A stretch of DNA of 64,000 nt from the NCBI RefSeq assembly GCF_015706575.1, contig NW_024037076.1:4622777-4686776 (forward strand). The letters are read 5' to 3'. Position 1 is the stretch's first letter. Every line of letters starts with the position of its first letter. Shown here piece by piece: positions 34,398 through 44,000 of this stretch. The notes under the pieces are model-generated. The model did no database searches. It was not told the origin of the DNA and was given only the letters and a program-made list of their open reading frames with translations. The stretch is from Patiria miniata (taxonomy: Eukaryota > Echinodermata > Asteroidea > Valvatida > Asterinidae). The position numbers and the translations under genes were made by a program.

Positions 34398-34959
34398 TTA
34401 TAACCTGCGCAGACTCGTTGTCCAACTGTTAAACTTGTCCTGATACCCCAGCCACTTGACAAAATACTCCCTTTTTCTTCGGTGTGTCCGCGTCCTTAGC
34501 ACCTTCTCCACTTGGTACAAATCACTTAACTGAACCACTCGTTGGAGCTCATGCTGATAGAATGTACCGTCCACCTCGTCGCCATTATAATCTTTCAACC
34601 TGTACACGGGAGGATGGCGCGGGATACGAGCGCTGACCGTAAACAGTTCGGTGGTCCAGCCTGGGAGATAACCTTTCCTAAACGGTCTGGTCGTCATGCT
34701 AATGCGGACCGTGTCTTCCACGTTGAATCGAAAAGTAATGGGTTTGACAGCATGACCGTCGACGCTGTACAGGTTTCTCCAAATCTCTTCGGCATTTTCG
34801 CTGTTTACAGACGCCGGGGATGTCCCGATGCTTCTGTGGTAAGCGCGATTGTACGCAGACATCAGTTTCGGCAAGGTCTCGAGGTATGTGTGGGTGTTGC
34901 TCGCCGTGAAATACTTGTACATTTTTGTCTTTAGCGTCCTGTTAAATCTCTCCACCACG
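34398..34959 (-). pseudogene. Integrase C-terminal remnant, array junction 3
   Basis: Same truncated integrase end as at 30292-30853. Confidence 0.9.
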
Positions 34960-35203
34960 CTGCCAGGTTGGAGCCGTCCGCTTTGGTGACTTTCGCTTTG
35001 ACGTGTAGCTGGGTTTGGTTGAGATCCATGTATTCTTCACCGGATCCCGGTACGAAAAACTCTATGGGTCCTCCATCAGAAATGGTAGTGGGATGAAATT
35101 CCTCCCACTGACCCCGTTCTATACTCGTTTGAGTAGGTGGGACAGAAAAAATGTCAAGCTCGGATTTTGTGCATTCGCACGAATTATTGTGTAACAGCGA
35201 CAT
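34931..35203 (-). pseudogene. Major capsid N-terminal remnant, array copy 4
   Basis: First 81 capsid codons plus nine out-of-frame codons. Confidence 0.9.
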
Positions 35204-35396
35204 GATTGGAAAGCGAATAGCCCGATGGAAATCACTAATCGAAAATGTCTTGCGATCTTTTCACTCTCCTGCTGGATGAAGAAGTGGCGCGTCTGCCGCT
35301 CGCTTTCCTTTTTATACCTCGCCGTTGGCCTTGTGAAAGTCGGGCATTGACACCGCGAAGAGCCGTGTCGGCCAGATTGCGTCCGGCGTGCCAAAG

Positions 35397-35660
35397 TCAG
35401 TTTTTGGCAGATGATTTGATACTCTTTCCCTCCATCGCATCTTGCGCGATCCCTACGCCGGTACGAAGAGCCTCACGACCCAACGTTTTAGCTCCCTGTT
35501 TGATCAGTGGCATGGCCGAGCGGAAAAGGCCACCTAAAATTCCTCCAAGTCCGTATCCCCTCTGACTTCTCGGGCCAGTGAACACGGGATGACTGCGCCC
35601 CACTTGTCCGACGTAATAATCTTCATAGTGTTTGCTACTGGGTAGGTAATGACCCCTCAT
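35397..35660 (-). CDS. Small basic virion-associated protein, copy 4 (early TGA)
   Basis: Identical in protein to copy 1; the open continuation past the TGA reaches 35235. Confidence 0.75.
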   Translation of the reverse strand: MRGHYLPSSKHYEDYYVGQVGRSHPVFTGPRSQRGYGLGGILGGLFRSAMPLIKQGAKTLGREALRTGVGIAQDAMEGKSIKSSAKN

Positions 35661-35665
35661 GATGG

Positions 35666-36400
35666 CTAGTTGAAGTAAGACGAGCGCTTCTTTCTAAAGT
35701 GAAGTTTCATGATGACTCTCCCGCTCACAAATGGAATGGGCAGGCCTGTGTCGTCCCTTATATCTATTTCGATCGTGTCTATCAACTTGTGCTGTAGGGG
35801 CATGTAATGAGGACCGTCATAGCTTTTTGTAACTGTTTCGCCGTACTCGCCGTCCACATTCACGATGCGTAATAAGGGCGCCCGCGTGTCTCCCCCGTGG
35901 TACTCGACAATATTGGAGTAGATGAATAACGCGTAGAATGGTTTCAGATCCACTACTCTCGTACTCTTTCCAATCCCCGTCACAGTCGCACCGTTGTCAA
36001 AGCCAAGCAGTTTTGCAAGACGACCCAGCAATTTAACCACCGCGTCCGTCTTTATGATGACTTTTTGAATATATCTGTTGTACATGAGTCGGACTAGTCC
36101 ACCGTGCTGGATGGGGGGTTCGAAATTCCTGAATAGTTCCACCGGTGTCGGATAATACCCCTCCGGTACGTGGTGAAAGTGAAATATGGAATCTGTGTCT
36201 CCGGCCGAGCACGCCAACAGGTTACCTTCGGTGACGTTCAACCAGCGATGAGGGTAAGTCACTTCAGCCAGGGCCACTTCCCAATCTCCTTCGAAGGATA
36301 GGGGTGTGGGTAAATTCACGAAAAAATGACTCAAGGTGTTGTTGGGGTGCGTCGCCATAGAACTGTTGCTAGGGAGCGTGACGTAGAATGAGTCCGCCAT
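35666..36400 (-). CDS. Penton-type minor capsid protein, copy 4
   Basis: Full-length 244-residue copy identical in protein to copy 1, ATG at 36400. Confidence 0.88.
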   Translation of the reverse strand: MADSFYVTLPSNSSMATHPNNTLSHFFVNLPTPLSFEGDWEVALAEVTYPHRWLNVTEGNLLACSAGDTDSIFHFHHVPEGYYPTPVELFRNFEPPIQHGGLVRLMYNRYIQKVIIKTDAVVKLLGRLAKLLGFDNGATVTGIGKSTRVVDLKPFYALFIYSNIVEYHGGDTRAPLLRIVNVDGEYGETVTKSYDGPHYMPLQHKLIDTIEIDIRDDTGLPIPFVSGRVIMKLHFRKKRSSYFN

Positions 36401-36450
36401 GATGAAGCTTAGCCGTACCGTGTGGGCAAAATCTCGCGGTCTTAAAGTTT

Positions 36451-37012
36451 TTATAACCTGCGCAGACTCGTTGTCCAACTGTTAAACTTGTCCTGATACC
36501 CCAGCCACTTGACAAAATACTCCCTTTTTCTTCGGTGTGTCCGCGTCCTTAGCACCTTCTCCACTTGGTACAAATCACTTAACTGAACCACTCGTTGGAG
36601 CTCATGCTGATAGAATGTACCGTCCACCTCGTCGCCATTATAATCTTTCAACCTGTACACGGGAGGATGGCGCGGGATACGAGCGCTGACCGTAAACAGT
36701 TCGGTGGTCCAGCCTGGGAGATAACCTTTCCTAAACGGTCTGGTCGTCATGCTAATGCGGACCGTGTCTTCCACGTTGAATCGAAAAGTAATGGGTTTGA
36801 CAGCATGACCGTCGACGCTGTACAGGTTTCTCCAAATCTCTTCGGCATTTTCGCTGTTTACAGACGCCGGGGATGTCCCGATGCTTCTGTGGTAAGCGCG
36901 ATTGTACGCAGACATCAGTTTCGGCAAGGTCTCGAGGTATGTGTGGGTGTTGCTCGCCGTGAAATACTTGTACATTTTTGTCTTTAGCGTCCTGTTAAAT
37001 CTCTCCACCACG
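36451..37012 (-). pseudogene. Integrase C-terminal remnant, array junction 4
   Basis: Same truncated integrase end as at 30292-30853. It is the last remnant before the intact integrase gene. Confidence 0.9.
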
Positions 37013-37256
37013 CTGCCAGGTTGGAGCCGTCCGCTTTGGTGACTTTCGCTTTGACGTGTAGCTGGGTTTGGTTGAGATCCATGTATTCTTCACCGGATCC
37101 CGGTACGAAAAACTCTATGGGTCCTCCATCAGAAATGGTAGTGGGATGAAATTCCTCCCACTGACCCCGTTCTATACTCGTTTGAGTAGGTGGGACAGAA
37201 AAAATGTCAAGCTCGGATTTTGTGCATTCGCACGAATTATTGTGTAACAGCGACAT
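36984..37256 (-). pseudogene. Major capsid N-terminal remnant, array copy 5
   Basis: First 81 capsid codons plus nine out-of-frame codons. Confidence 0.9.
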
Positions 37257-37449
37257 GATTGGAAAGCGAATAGCCCGATGGAAATCACTAATCGAAAATG
37301 TCTTGCGATCTTTTCACTCTCCTGCTGGATGAAGAAGTGGCGCGTCTGCCGCTCGCTTTCCTTTTTATACCTCGCCGTTGGCCTTGTGAAAGTCGGGCAT
37401 TGACACCGCGAAGAGCCGTGTCGGCCAGATTGCGTCCGGCGTGCCAAAG

Positions 37450-37713
37450 TCAGTTTTTGGCAGATGATTTGATACTCTTTCCCTCCATCGCATCTTGCGC
37501 GATCCCTACGCCGGTACGAAGAGCCTCACGACCCAACGTTTTAGCTCCCTGTTTGATCAGTGGCATGGCCGAGCGGAAAAGGCCACCTAAAATTCCTCCA
37601 AGTCCGTATCCCCTCTGACTTCTCGGGCCAGTGAACACGGGATGACTGCGCCCCACTTGTCCGACGTAATAATCTTCATAGTGTTTGCTACTGGGTAGGT
37701 AATGACCCCTCAT
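37450..37713 (-). CDS. Small basic virion-associated protein, copy 5 (early TGA)
   Basis: Identical in protein to copy 1; the open continuation past the TGA reaches 37288. Confidence 0.75.
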   Translation of the reverse strand: MRGHYLPSSKHYEDYYVGQVGRSHPVFTGPRSQRGYGLGGILGGLFRSAMPLIKQGAKTLGREALRTGVGIAQDAMEGKSIKSSAKN

Positions 37714-37718
37714 GATGG

Positions 37719-38453
37719 CTAGTTGAAGTAAGACGAGCGCTTCTTTCTAAAGTGAAGTTTCATGATGACTCTCCCGCTCACAAATGGAATGGGCAGGCCT
37801 GTGTCGTCCCTTATATCTATTTCGATCGTGTCTATCAACTTGTGCTGTAGGGGCATGTAATGAGGACCGTCATAGCTTTTTGTAACTGTTTCGCCGTACT
37901 CGCCGTCCACATTCACGATGCGTAATAAGGGCGCCCGCGTGTCTCCCCCGTGGTACTCGACAATATTGGAGTAGATGAATAACGCGTAGAATGGTTTCAG
38001 ATCCACTACTCTCGTACTCTTTCCAATCCCCGTCACAGTCGCACCGTTGTCAAAGCCAAGCAGTTTTGCAAGACGACCCAGCAATTTAACCACCGCGTCC
38101 GTCTTTATGATGACTTTTTGAATATATCTGTTGTACATGAGTCGGACTAGTCCACCGTGCTGGATGGGGGGTTCGAAATTCCTGAATAGTTCCACCGGTG
38201 TCGGATAATACCCCTCCGGTACGTGGTGAAAGTGAAATATGGAATCTGTGTCTCCGGCCGAGCACGCCAACAGGTTACCTTCGGTGACGTTCAACCAGCG
38301 ATGAGGGTAAGTCACTTCAGCCAGGGCCACTTCCCAATCTCCTTCGAAGGATAGGGGTGTGGGTAAATTCACGAAAAAATGACTCAAGGTGTTGTTGGGG
38401 TGCGTCGCCATAGAACTGTTGCTAGGGAGCGTGACGTAGAATGAGTCCGCCAT
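37719..38453 (-). CDS. Penton-type minor capsid protein, copy 5
   Basis: Full-length 244-residue copy identical in protein to copy 1, ATG at 38453. It is the copy next to the intact integrase gene. Confidence 0.88.
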   Translation of the reverse strand: MADSFYVTLPSNSSMATHPNNTLSHFFVNLPTPLSFEGDWEVALAEVTYPHRWLNVTEGNLLACSAGDTDSIFHFHHVPEGYYPTPVELFRNFEPPIQHGGLVRLMYNRYIQKVIIKTDAVVKLLGRLAKLLGFDNGATVTGIGKSTRVVDLKPFYALFIYSNIVEYHGGDTRAPLLRIVNVDGEYGETVTKSYDGPHYMPLQHKLIDTIEIDIRDDTGLPIPFVSGRVIMKLHFRKKRSSYFN

Positions 38454-38503
38454 GATGAAGCTTAGCCGTACCGTGTGGGCAAAATCTCGCGGTCTTAAAG
38501 TTT

Positions 38504-39580
38504 TTATAACCTGCGCAGACTCGTTGTCCAACTGTTAAACTTGTCCTGATACCCCAGCCACTTGACAAAATACTCCCTTTTTCTTCGGTGTGTCCGCGTC
38601 CTTAGCACCTTCTCCACTTGGTACAAATCACTTAACTGAACCACTCGTTGGAGCTCATGCTGATAGAATGTACCGTCCACCTCGTCGCCATTATAATCTT
38701 TCAACCTGTACACGGGAGGATGGCGCGGGATACGAGCGCTGACCGTAAACAGTTCGGTGGTCCAGCCTGGGAGATAACCTTTCCTAAACGGTCTGGTCGT
38801 CATGCTAATGCGGACCGTGTCTTCCACGTTGAATCGAAAAGTAATGGGTTTGACAGCATGACCGTCGACGCTGTACAGGTTTCTCCAAATCTCTTCGGCA
38901 TTTTCGCTGTTTACAGACGCCGGGGATGTCCCGATGCTTCTGTGGTAAGCGCGATTGTACGCAGACATCAGTTTCGGCAAGGTCTCGAGGTATGTGTGGG
39001 TGTTGCTCGCCGTGAAATACTTGTACATTTTTGTCTTTAGCGTCCTGTTAAATCTCTCCACCACGCTGGCCTTGGTTTCATTCTGAGTAGTGAAGAAACG
39101 GATTTTATTGTTCTTGAGAAATGACTGAAACTGTCGATTGGTAAACTCGGTGCCTTTATCGGTCTGGAGGATGTTAGGCTTACGCCCACTTTGCAATATT
39201 CTTTTAAAACCATCAATGAGTGACACGCCGGTTTTATCTTTGAGGGGAATTGTCCAGGCATATTTCGACATTATGTCGATACATGTCAGCAGATATTTGT
39301 AGTTTTTGTTAAACCGTTTGAGTGAAATAACGTCCGCAAGATCCGCCTGCCACTGATGGTCGATTCCACCCACGAGTACCCTGTTGCGTTGAAAGTGTCT
39401 GCGTACTGGTTTATGGAGCGTGTAAGTGGGTTGCTCACTTAACCAGGCTTTGATCTGCTTCCGGCTGATGTCGACGCTGTCGTTTTGGGCAGCACGGTAG
39501 TCAGCCTCCACACCTCCAAAACCGGCTGGATTTTTGGGGTCGTAGTACACGCGTTTCAGGTACGCCTCGTTGCGTGCCAT
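38504..39580 (-). CDS. Retroviral-type integrase with C-terminal chromodomain
   Basis: A 358-residue Polinton integrase that inserts element DNA into the host genome. From ATG 39580 the catalytic triad is Asp80 (HQWQADLADVI), Asp141 (ILQTDKGTEF) and Glu175 (SVVERFNRTLK). A C-terminal chromodomain (about residues 319-358: YQVEKVLRTR, then EYFVKWLGYQDKFNSW) would direct integration to marked chromatin. The reading stays open upstream to about 39652 but without an ATG, so 39580 is preferred. This is the only copy with all three catalytic residues; four C-terminal remnants lie in the tandem array. No break is visible. Confidence 0.88.
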   Translation of the reverse strand: MARNEAYLKRVYYDPKNPAGFGGVEADYRAAQNDSVDISRKQIKAWLSEQPTYTLHKPVRRHFQRNRVLVGGIDHQWQADLADVISLKRFNKNYKYLLTCIDIMSKYAWTIPLKDKTGVSLIDGFKRILQSGRKPNILQTDKGTEFTNRQFQSFLKNNKIRFFTTQNETKASVVERFNRTLKTKMYKYFTASNTHTYLETLPKLMSAYNRAYHRSIGTSPASVNSENAEEIWRNLYSVDGHAVKPITFRFNVEDTVRISMTTRPFRKGYLPGWTTELFTVSARIPRHPPVYRLKDYNGDEVDGTFYQHELQRVVQLSDLYQVEKVLRTRTHRRKREYFVKWLGYQDKFNSWTTSLRRL

Positions 39581-39739
39581 CGCTGAAATCTGTGTCTTGA
39601 ATGACGACGCTACTTTGGCAACATATGCACCAGCAGCGAATTTTTCGGGCAAGTTGTTTAAATCCGCAACTCGGTTGTGGTGGACAACACTCCATGATGG
39701 GCAAGTCTCAAATGATGAAGTTGGGACGGAGAGTAAGTA

Positions 39740-40231
39740 TTAATAGGGAGTCCATTTGGGCTTTGAAGGCGGCGATTTCTTTTTTTTCGCTTTTGGTGTA
39801 GCTTTTAAATGAGGCGCTTCACCAAATAATAGAGGCAGGTGGTAAGGTTCTCCCTCTTCCTCTTCAGGTTCTCCCGTAAAGTGGAGTTTTACTTTAGAGG
39901 AGTTCTCAAAGCCTGGTTCTTTCTTTAATTTTGGCGGACTCGGTGTCATCGAGCCTACTTGGGGTGACGAAACGTCTTCTGTTTTGGTTTCCAAAGTCAT
40001 GGTCAGCGGTGCCATTCTCTGTTTGTTCAGGTTAATGTAGCGCTGCAACGTCTGGTGGTACAACTTGATTTTGTCGCCGTCTGCAAGATTTTGTCGTTCC
40101 AGAAGCCCTCTCATCTCAGCATCCAAACCGTGTACCTCGCGCGTGGTGGGTGTTTGTTCCAATCGTCTGGTCGACTGCAGTTTGGTGAAAGTCTCTTGGG
40201 GTACCAGAACCATTTTCTTGGTGTGATCCAT
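39740..40231 (-). CDS. Conserved Polinton protein, Pro/Lys-rich C-terminus
   Basis: A 163-residue protein beginning MDHTKKMVLVPQETFTKL, followed by a predicted helical segment (LDAEMRGLLERQNLADGDK, then YHQTLQRYINLN) and a long acidic then basic tail ending KPKWTPY. Proteins with this N-terminal pattern recur in animal Polintons between integrase and ATPase; function unknown, perhaps virion-associated. The tail holds an acidic run (EPEEEEGEPY) and a nuclear-localisation-like stretch (KAKKKKSPPSKPK). The next gene upstream ends only six bases away. Intact. Confidence 0.7.
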   Translation of the reverse strand: MDHTKKMVLVPQETFTKLQSTRRLEQTPTTREVHGLDAEMRGLLERQNLADGDKIKLYHQTLQRYINLNKQRMAPLTMTLETKTEDVSSPQVGSMTPSPPKLKKEPGFENSSKVKLHFTGEPEEEEGEPYHLPLLFGEAPHLKATPKAKKKKSPPSKPKWTPY

Positions 40232-40237
40232 GACGAC

Positions 40238-40564
40238 TCACTTAAACAATAACCCGCCGAGAGTGCTCAATATAGGCGTGAGTAGAGCACCGAGAAATCC
40301 TCCCTTCTGACGTAAAACTTTCTTTTTCTTTTGAATCCCAACTTTTCTATTACTGAGAGTTCGCATGTGACGTTTAAACCTCGTTAATCGCTTCCTTTCA
40401 AACGGTTCGAGGTGAATGTTGCCGTTAAGGACGTTGAGGGCGCACTCGCACAAACAATGTATCAATTCCTTGTTGGCTCCTTGGATCACACCTTGGCGTT
40501 GTTTGTCGCTTCCCTTGGCCAGCACGTGCAGGTAGGGAGCGTGGTGATGCACGCGCCTCGACAT
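40238..40564 (-). CDS. Small basic conserved Polinton protein (pX-like)
   Basis: A 108-residue protein with a conserved ANKELIHCLCECALNVLNG segment, a strongly basic middle (RLTRFKRHMRTLSNRK, then KKKKVLRQK) and a hydrophobic glycine-rich end GGFLGALLTPILSTLGGLLF. A basic stretch followed by a hydrophobic tail resembles the architecture of small adenovirus core proteins, so a DNA-condensing or membrane-active virion role is plausible but inferred. ATG at 40564 is chosen; two codons upstream the reading would use a non-ATG start. It ends in TGA. Confidence 0.7.
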   Translation of the reverse strand: MSRRVHHHAPYLHVLAKGSDKQRQGVIQGANKELIHCLCECALNVLNGNIHLEPFERKRLTRFKRHMRTLSNRKVGIQKKKKVLRQKGGFLGALLTPILSTLGGLLFK

Positions 40565-40586
40565 CTTCAAATGAATGCCGTCCGTT

Positions 40587-40988
40587 CTAAACAGCGTATT
40601 TTATACCTTTGTAAAACAAGTTTTGTAGGATGAGAACAACCGACAGATTTCTATGGTGACTCCCTTTGGTAAACAGTTCAGTCACCTTCGTATTGTTGCC
40701 GCTTTCTGACATGAGGTCGTCTATCACAACCAGGTTTCTTTGACTTCGGTCCAGGGACTGCAGTAAATCATCGGGGTAGCCCTCCACAAATCGTATCTGA
40801 GGGACCAGACTAGCCAGATGGTCGTAAGCATCTTGATACTCTCCGTAGCACCAGGTAATGCAATCGAGAGCCGGTTCAATAACGGCATTTCCTTCGGCGA
40901 GAATAAGGCGCTTTACAAACTGAGTTTTCCCCCTGCCAGTCGGACCGGCGATTACGCCAGTAAAGGGATGTTTCAGTTTTGCGTCCAT
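40587..40988 (-). pseudogene. Genome-packaging ATPase (FtsK/HerA, A32-like), C-terminally truncated
   Basis: A P-loop ATPase of the FtsK/HerA type that packages genomes into Polinton-like capsids. From ATG 40988 it reads MDAKLKHPFTGVIAGPTGRG, with Walker A GPTGRGKT and Walker B NLVVIDDLM, then the sensor-like VVLILQNLF. It stops after IKYAV, 133 residues in all, whereas family members continue for several dozen residues past this point. The next gene starts only ~22 bases after the stop, so the C-terminal part was probably lost by deletion. An upstream in-frame non-ATG extension to 41006 is possible. Function is doubtful. Confidence 0.75.
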
Positions 40989-41057
40989 CGGATCAAATGG
41001 TGCCAAGTTTGTAACGCGGTGTAGTTTTAAACCCTTTTCATCACCAGGGTTCTTTTA

Positions 41058-44000
41058 TTATATATCTAAGTAGGTGGTTGTTATCCCGTCTTCTGCCACC
41101 TTCCTCTTGGGATATAGGTAGGTGAACGCGGTCTTGACCTGCTGGTAAGTGTACATGCCGTCGTCCCGCATCCTGAAGCCGCGGTTGACACCCCCTCCGG
41201 CTCTCTGCGTTTCCAACGTATCGAGGTAGTGCCTTTTGGTTATGTTGTTGGTCCGTTTATTGAGTCCCTTGCAGCTCACCTTGTCCGTTGTCCCAAAGCA
41301 GTAGTACGTTTTGCTACACAGGGCCATGATACCGTCTCCCTCCCACTCAACCTTAAAGAGACCGGGGGTGCGCTTGTCGAAAGCGTGGTTGGCTGGGGTG
41401 TCGTCGCGCGGAAACCAGGACGGCTTTTCTCGTCGGTACGCCTCACGTACAGTTGAAAATCAGAGGGGTCAATAAATCTTAGTAGAAAATCGTAGTAGAA
41501 TTGCAGCATCCGCATCTTCGCATATTGATATACGAAAAAGCCGATTTGCAAGGGAAGGCCGAGCTTGATGGTCTGTTTGTTCATCTCCACTTCGTAGAGC
41601 TCTTCGTCGAGGGTGTGCAGGGCCCGGAAGTGAGGGTCGTTGATGAGCGCGGCAGTTTTTTCGCTAGAGTGGCATACTTCGACCGTAAGATGTTTTTCTA
41701 AGTTCGTCACTGTCTTCCTGTAAGCCGAATTACCCAGCAATTTCATAGTGTCGGCAATGATGGCTTGGGATGGATTAACGTCTCCTTCGCGTCTCGCGTT
41801 ACTGACCGCCTCTCCAAAAGGCTGGAAACACGCTAACGGTCTGTATTGAACAAACTGGTACACGCGAGTCACTCGGAGACCGTGCTGCATGTACCATTGC
41901 ACTAGTGGGGTGGCCAACAGGATGCGGCGACCAAACATGCTGCCGATGAGGCTGCGGCGCGGTGCATTCATGAGTCCCTCTCTTTCTGCATATTGTCTCA
42001 TGTGCTCACCAATATCGTCGCGGCTGATTTCAGTGTTTTTGAAGATAGGAGGCATCTCAGCGAAATAATCCCTGGAAGCCTCCGGTACTTCGATGTCGCA
42101 TTCGAGCAATCCAAAAAGTTCACCACTTTTCACCTCATCTAGGATGCGACGCTGATTTAGCGTTTTTTGGTGGTAGGGTAGTCATTTGGAGTTTACGAAA
42201 TCGGCGGCGCCTCGATTTGTCGACAACAAGCGTCCCCACTGACACTCCCACATCTCCACCAGGTTGTACCCCTCATCCCGGATGTATGCAGAGATCTCCT
42301 CCGTCTGGCGCAGTAGGGAAGCTCTAGGTACTTTCTTTACCGGGTTGAATTCTTTGGGGTTGAGATGACACCGGTGACCGTGCCAAAAACACCCGTGGAA
42401 TTGAAACACGGTGTTTGTGTCTTTGCAGTAACCGTCCACCGGAATCTGAAAGTCTCCCACACGCTTCTCCGTGTTGTTAAACTGGTGACGGATGTAGACA
42501 CCGTCACGATGGGCCACCCACGCTAACCACTCGCCAGCCATGGCCCCGTACTTGTGGCTGGAAAAGGGGGCAAAATTACGGTCCTCCTTCCTCCTGATAA
42601 AAGTACCGACCGGCATTGGCTGCATGAGGGACCACAGATACAACGCGTTTGCGTCAAACCCCACGATGTTTTGACACGGCTTGGTACCTCCGCGGATGTT
42701 AGTTGTTTTTTTTTGTGGTAGCGGTGGAAGATGATCGATGGACCGCCCACGATGTTTTTTTTCAGGGAGTAGTAGAGGTCATGGTTGGGTTCGTCGATTA
42801 GACTGAAACAGACGTCGTCGGGAAGCCCGAGAAACAGATACTGTAGCGATAGCCCCGGCACAGAGATGGCGGATTTGAACATGTCCATGCGCCTCTCCTT
42901 GTAGAAGGCGAACATTTTTTCCACTGCCTCTAGAAAAGGGACCACGTCTAGATTGTTGTACCACACCAGCAGATCTTTGAGAGATGTCATATTTTGTTCC
43001 CTCCAGATCTGTTGGCAATATTTGTAGTCGTTCTCCAAAATGTTTGTCCCCTTCAAAGCACTGTAAAAGGCAGCGTGAGGTGGGAGTGCAGCGTCATCTA
43101 ATTTGTCTAGACTGGTTACGTATTCGTACGGGAAAAAACCCTTGTCCATTGAGCAATTGTACGCTTTCAAGAACTTTTCGTACGAATACCCGGGAGCAAG
43201 ATAGTTTGAAATGTCCAGAAATTTTAGATAGTTCGTCTTCAATGCCATATACGAGCCGCCTCTCTTAATTACCATCTCTACAGCGTCGTCCGTCTCTGGC
43301 AGCGCTTTGTACAGGTGTTTCTTTATCACGTTCATATCGTACTTGCTCGAATTAAAACCAATTACGGGCAATTCTTGGAGATACTGCTCCAGATCGGTTT
43401 GCAGACTCAACCCTGGACGCTTTTTGGACGGGCGACGACTCTGTTCCCGTTGCCGTTGTTGCTCTGGTTGTTGTTCTTCGTCTATAAGTTCTTGGATGCG
43501 GTCAAACACCTCCGCAAACTCCTCGGTCATCGTCGCGCACGCTACCTCGCTGATCTCGTGCAGATATTCAACCATGCGTCGCACCAAGTCACCGGGATCC
43601 CCCTCAGAGACAAAACATTTTGGCGATTCAAAACTCGGGACATTGCTGGCGACACTCACGCTGAGCAGTTCGTGCCGATTGCACCAGGTCAGCTTCTGTC
43701 CCTGTCCAACGCCTCCATCATCTACTTGTTCAAAATAACATTCATAATCGTAGGTTGCTCTATAGGGACAAAATCTCAACTCGTCACCAACAGTAATGCC
43801 CGCCTCTTCTAATTTGTCGAAAATAGTTTGTGGTAGGCGGTAGATGCCGCCGGGAAACTTGTGGTTCACATTCACCGCGCAAATCGGTTCATGTCTGTGT
43901 AGATTGTAGGAGCGCGTGAACATCATCCTGCACTTCTTACATTCAAAGGTTTGGCTGTAATGTTTCATCTCCGAAATGTACGAAAAATGGTTTTCGAAAA

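Larger units (their letters stand above)
28801..39068. repeat. Five-copy 2,053-bp tandem array of virion genes
   Basis: Five head-to-tail units start at 28801, 30854, 32907, 34960 and 37013. Each holds the first part of the major capsid gene, the small basic protein gene, the penton gene and the last half of the integrase gene. Proteins encoded by the five units are identical and I found no base difference when comparing stretches. At each internal junction integrase sequence (..ccaccacgctg) meets capsid sequence (ctgccaggtt..), sharing only CTG, so the duplication began by a microhomology or non-homologous event and then expanded. Complete capsid and integrase genes survive only at the outer edges. 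Confidence 0.92.

Noticed and set aside
29086..39040. Recurring plus-strand open frames of 106 and 130 codons in each array unit
   Set aside because: They lie opposite the small-protein, capsid and integrase genes, have no motif, and recur only because the unit is duplicated.
28801..39068. A CRISPR-like or satellite explanation for the regular repeats
   Set aside because: Units are 2 kb long, protein-coding and contiguous without spacers. They are a gene-containing tandem duplication.
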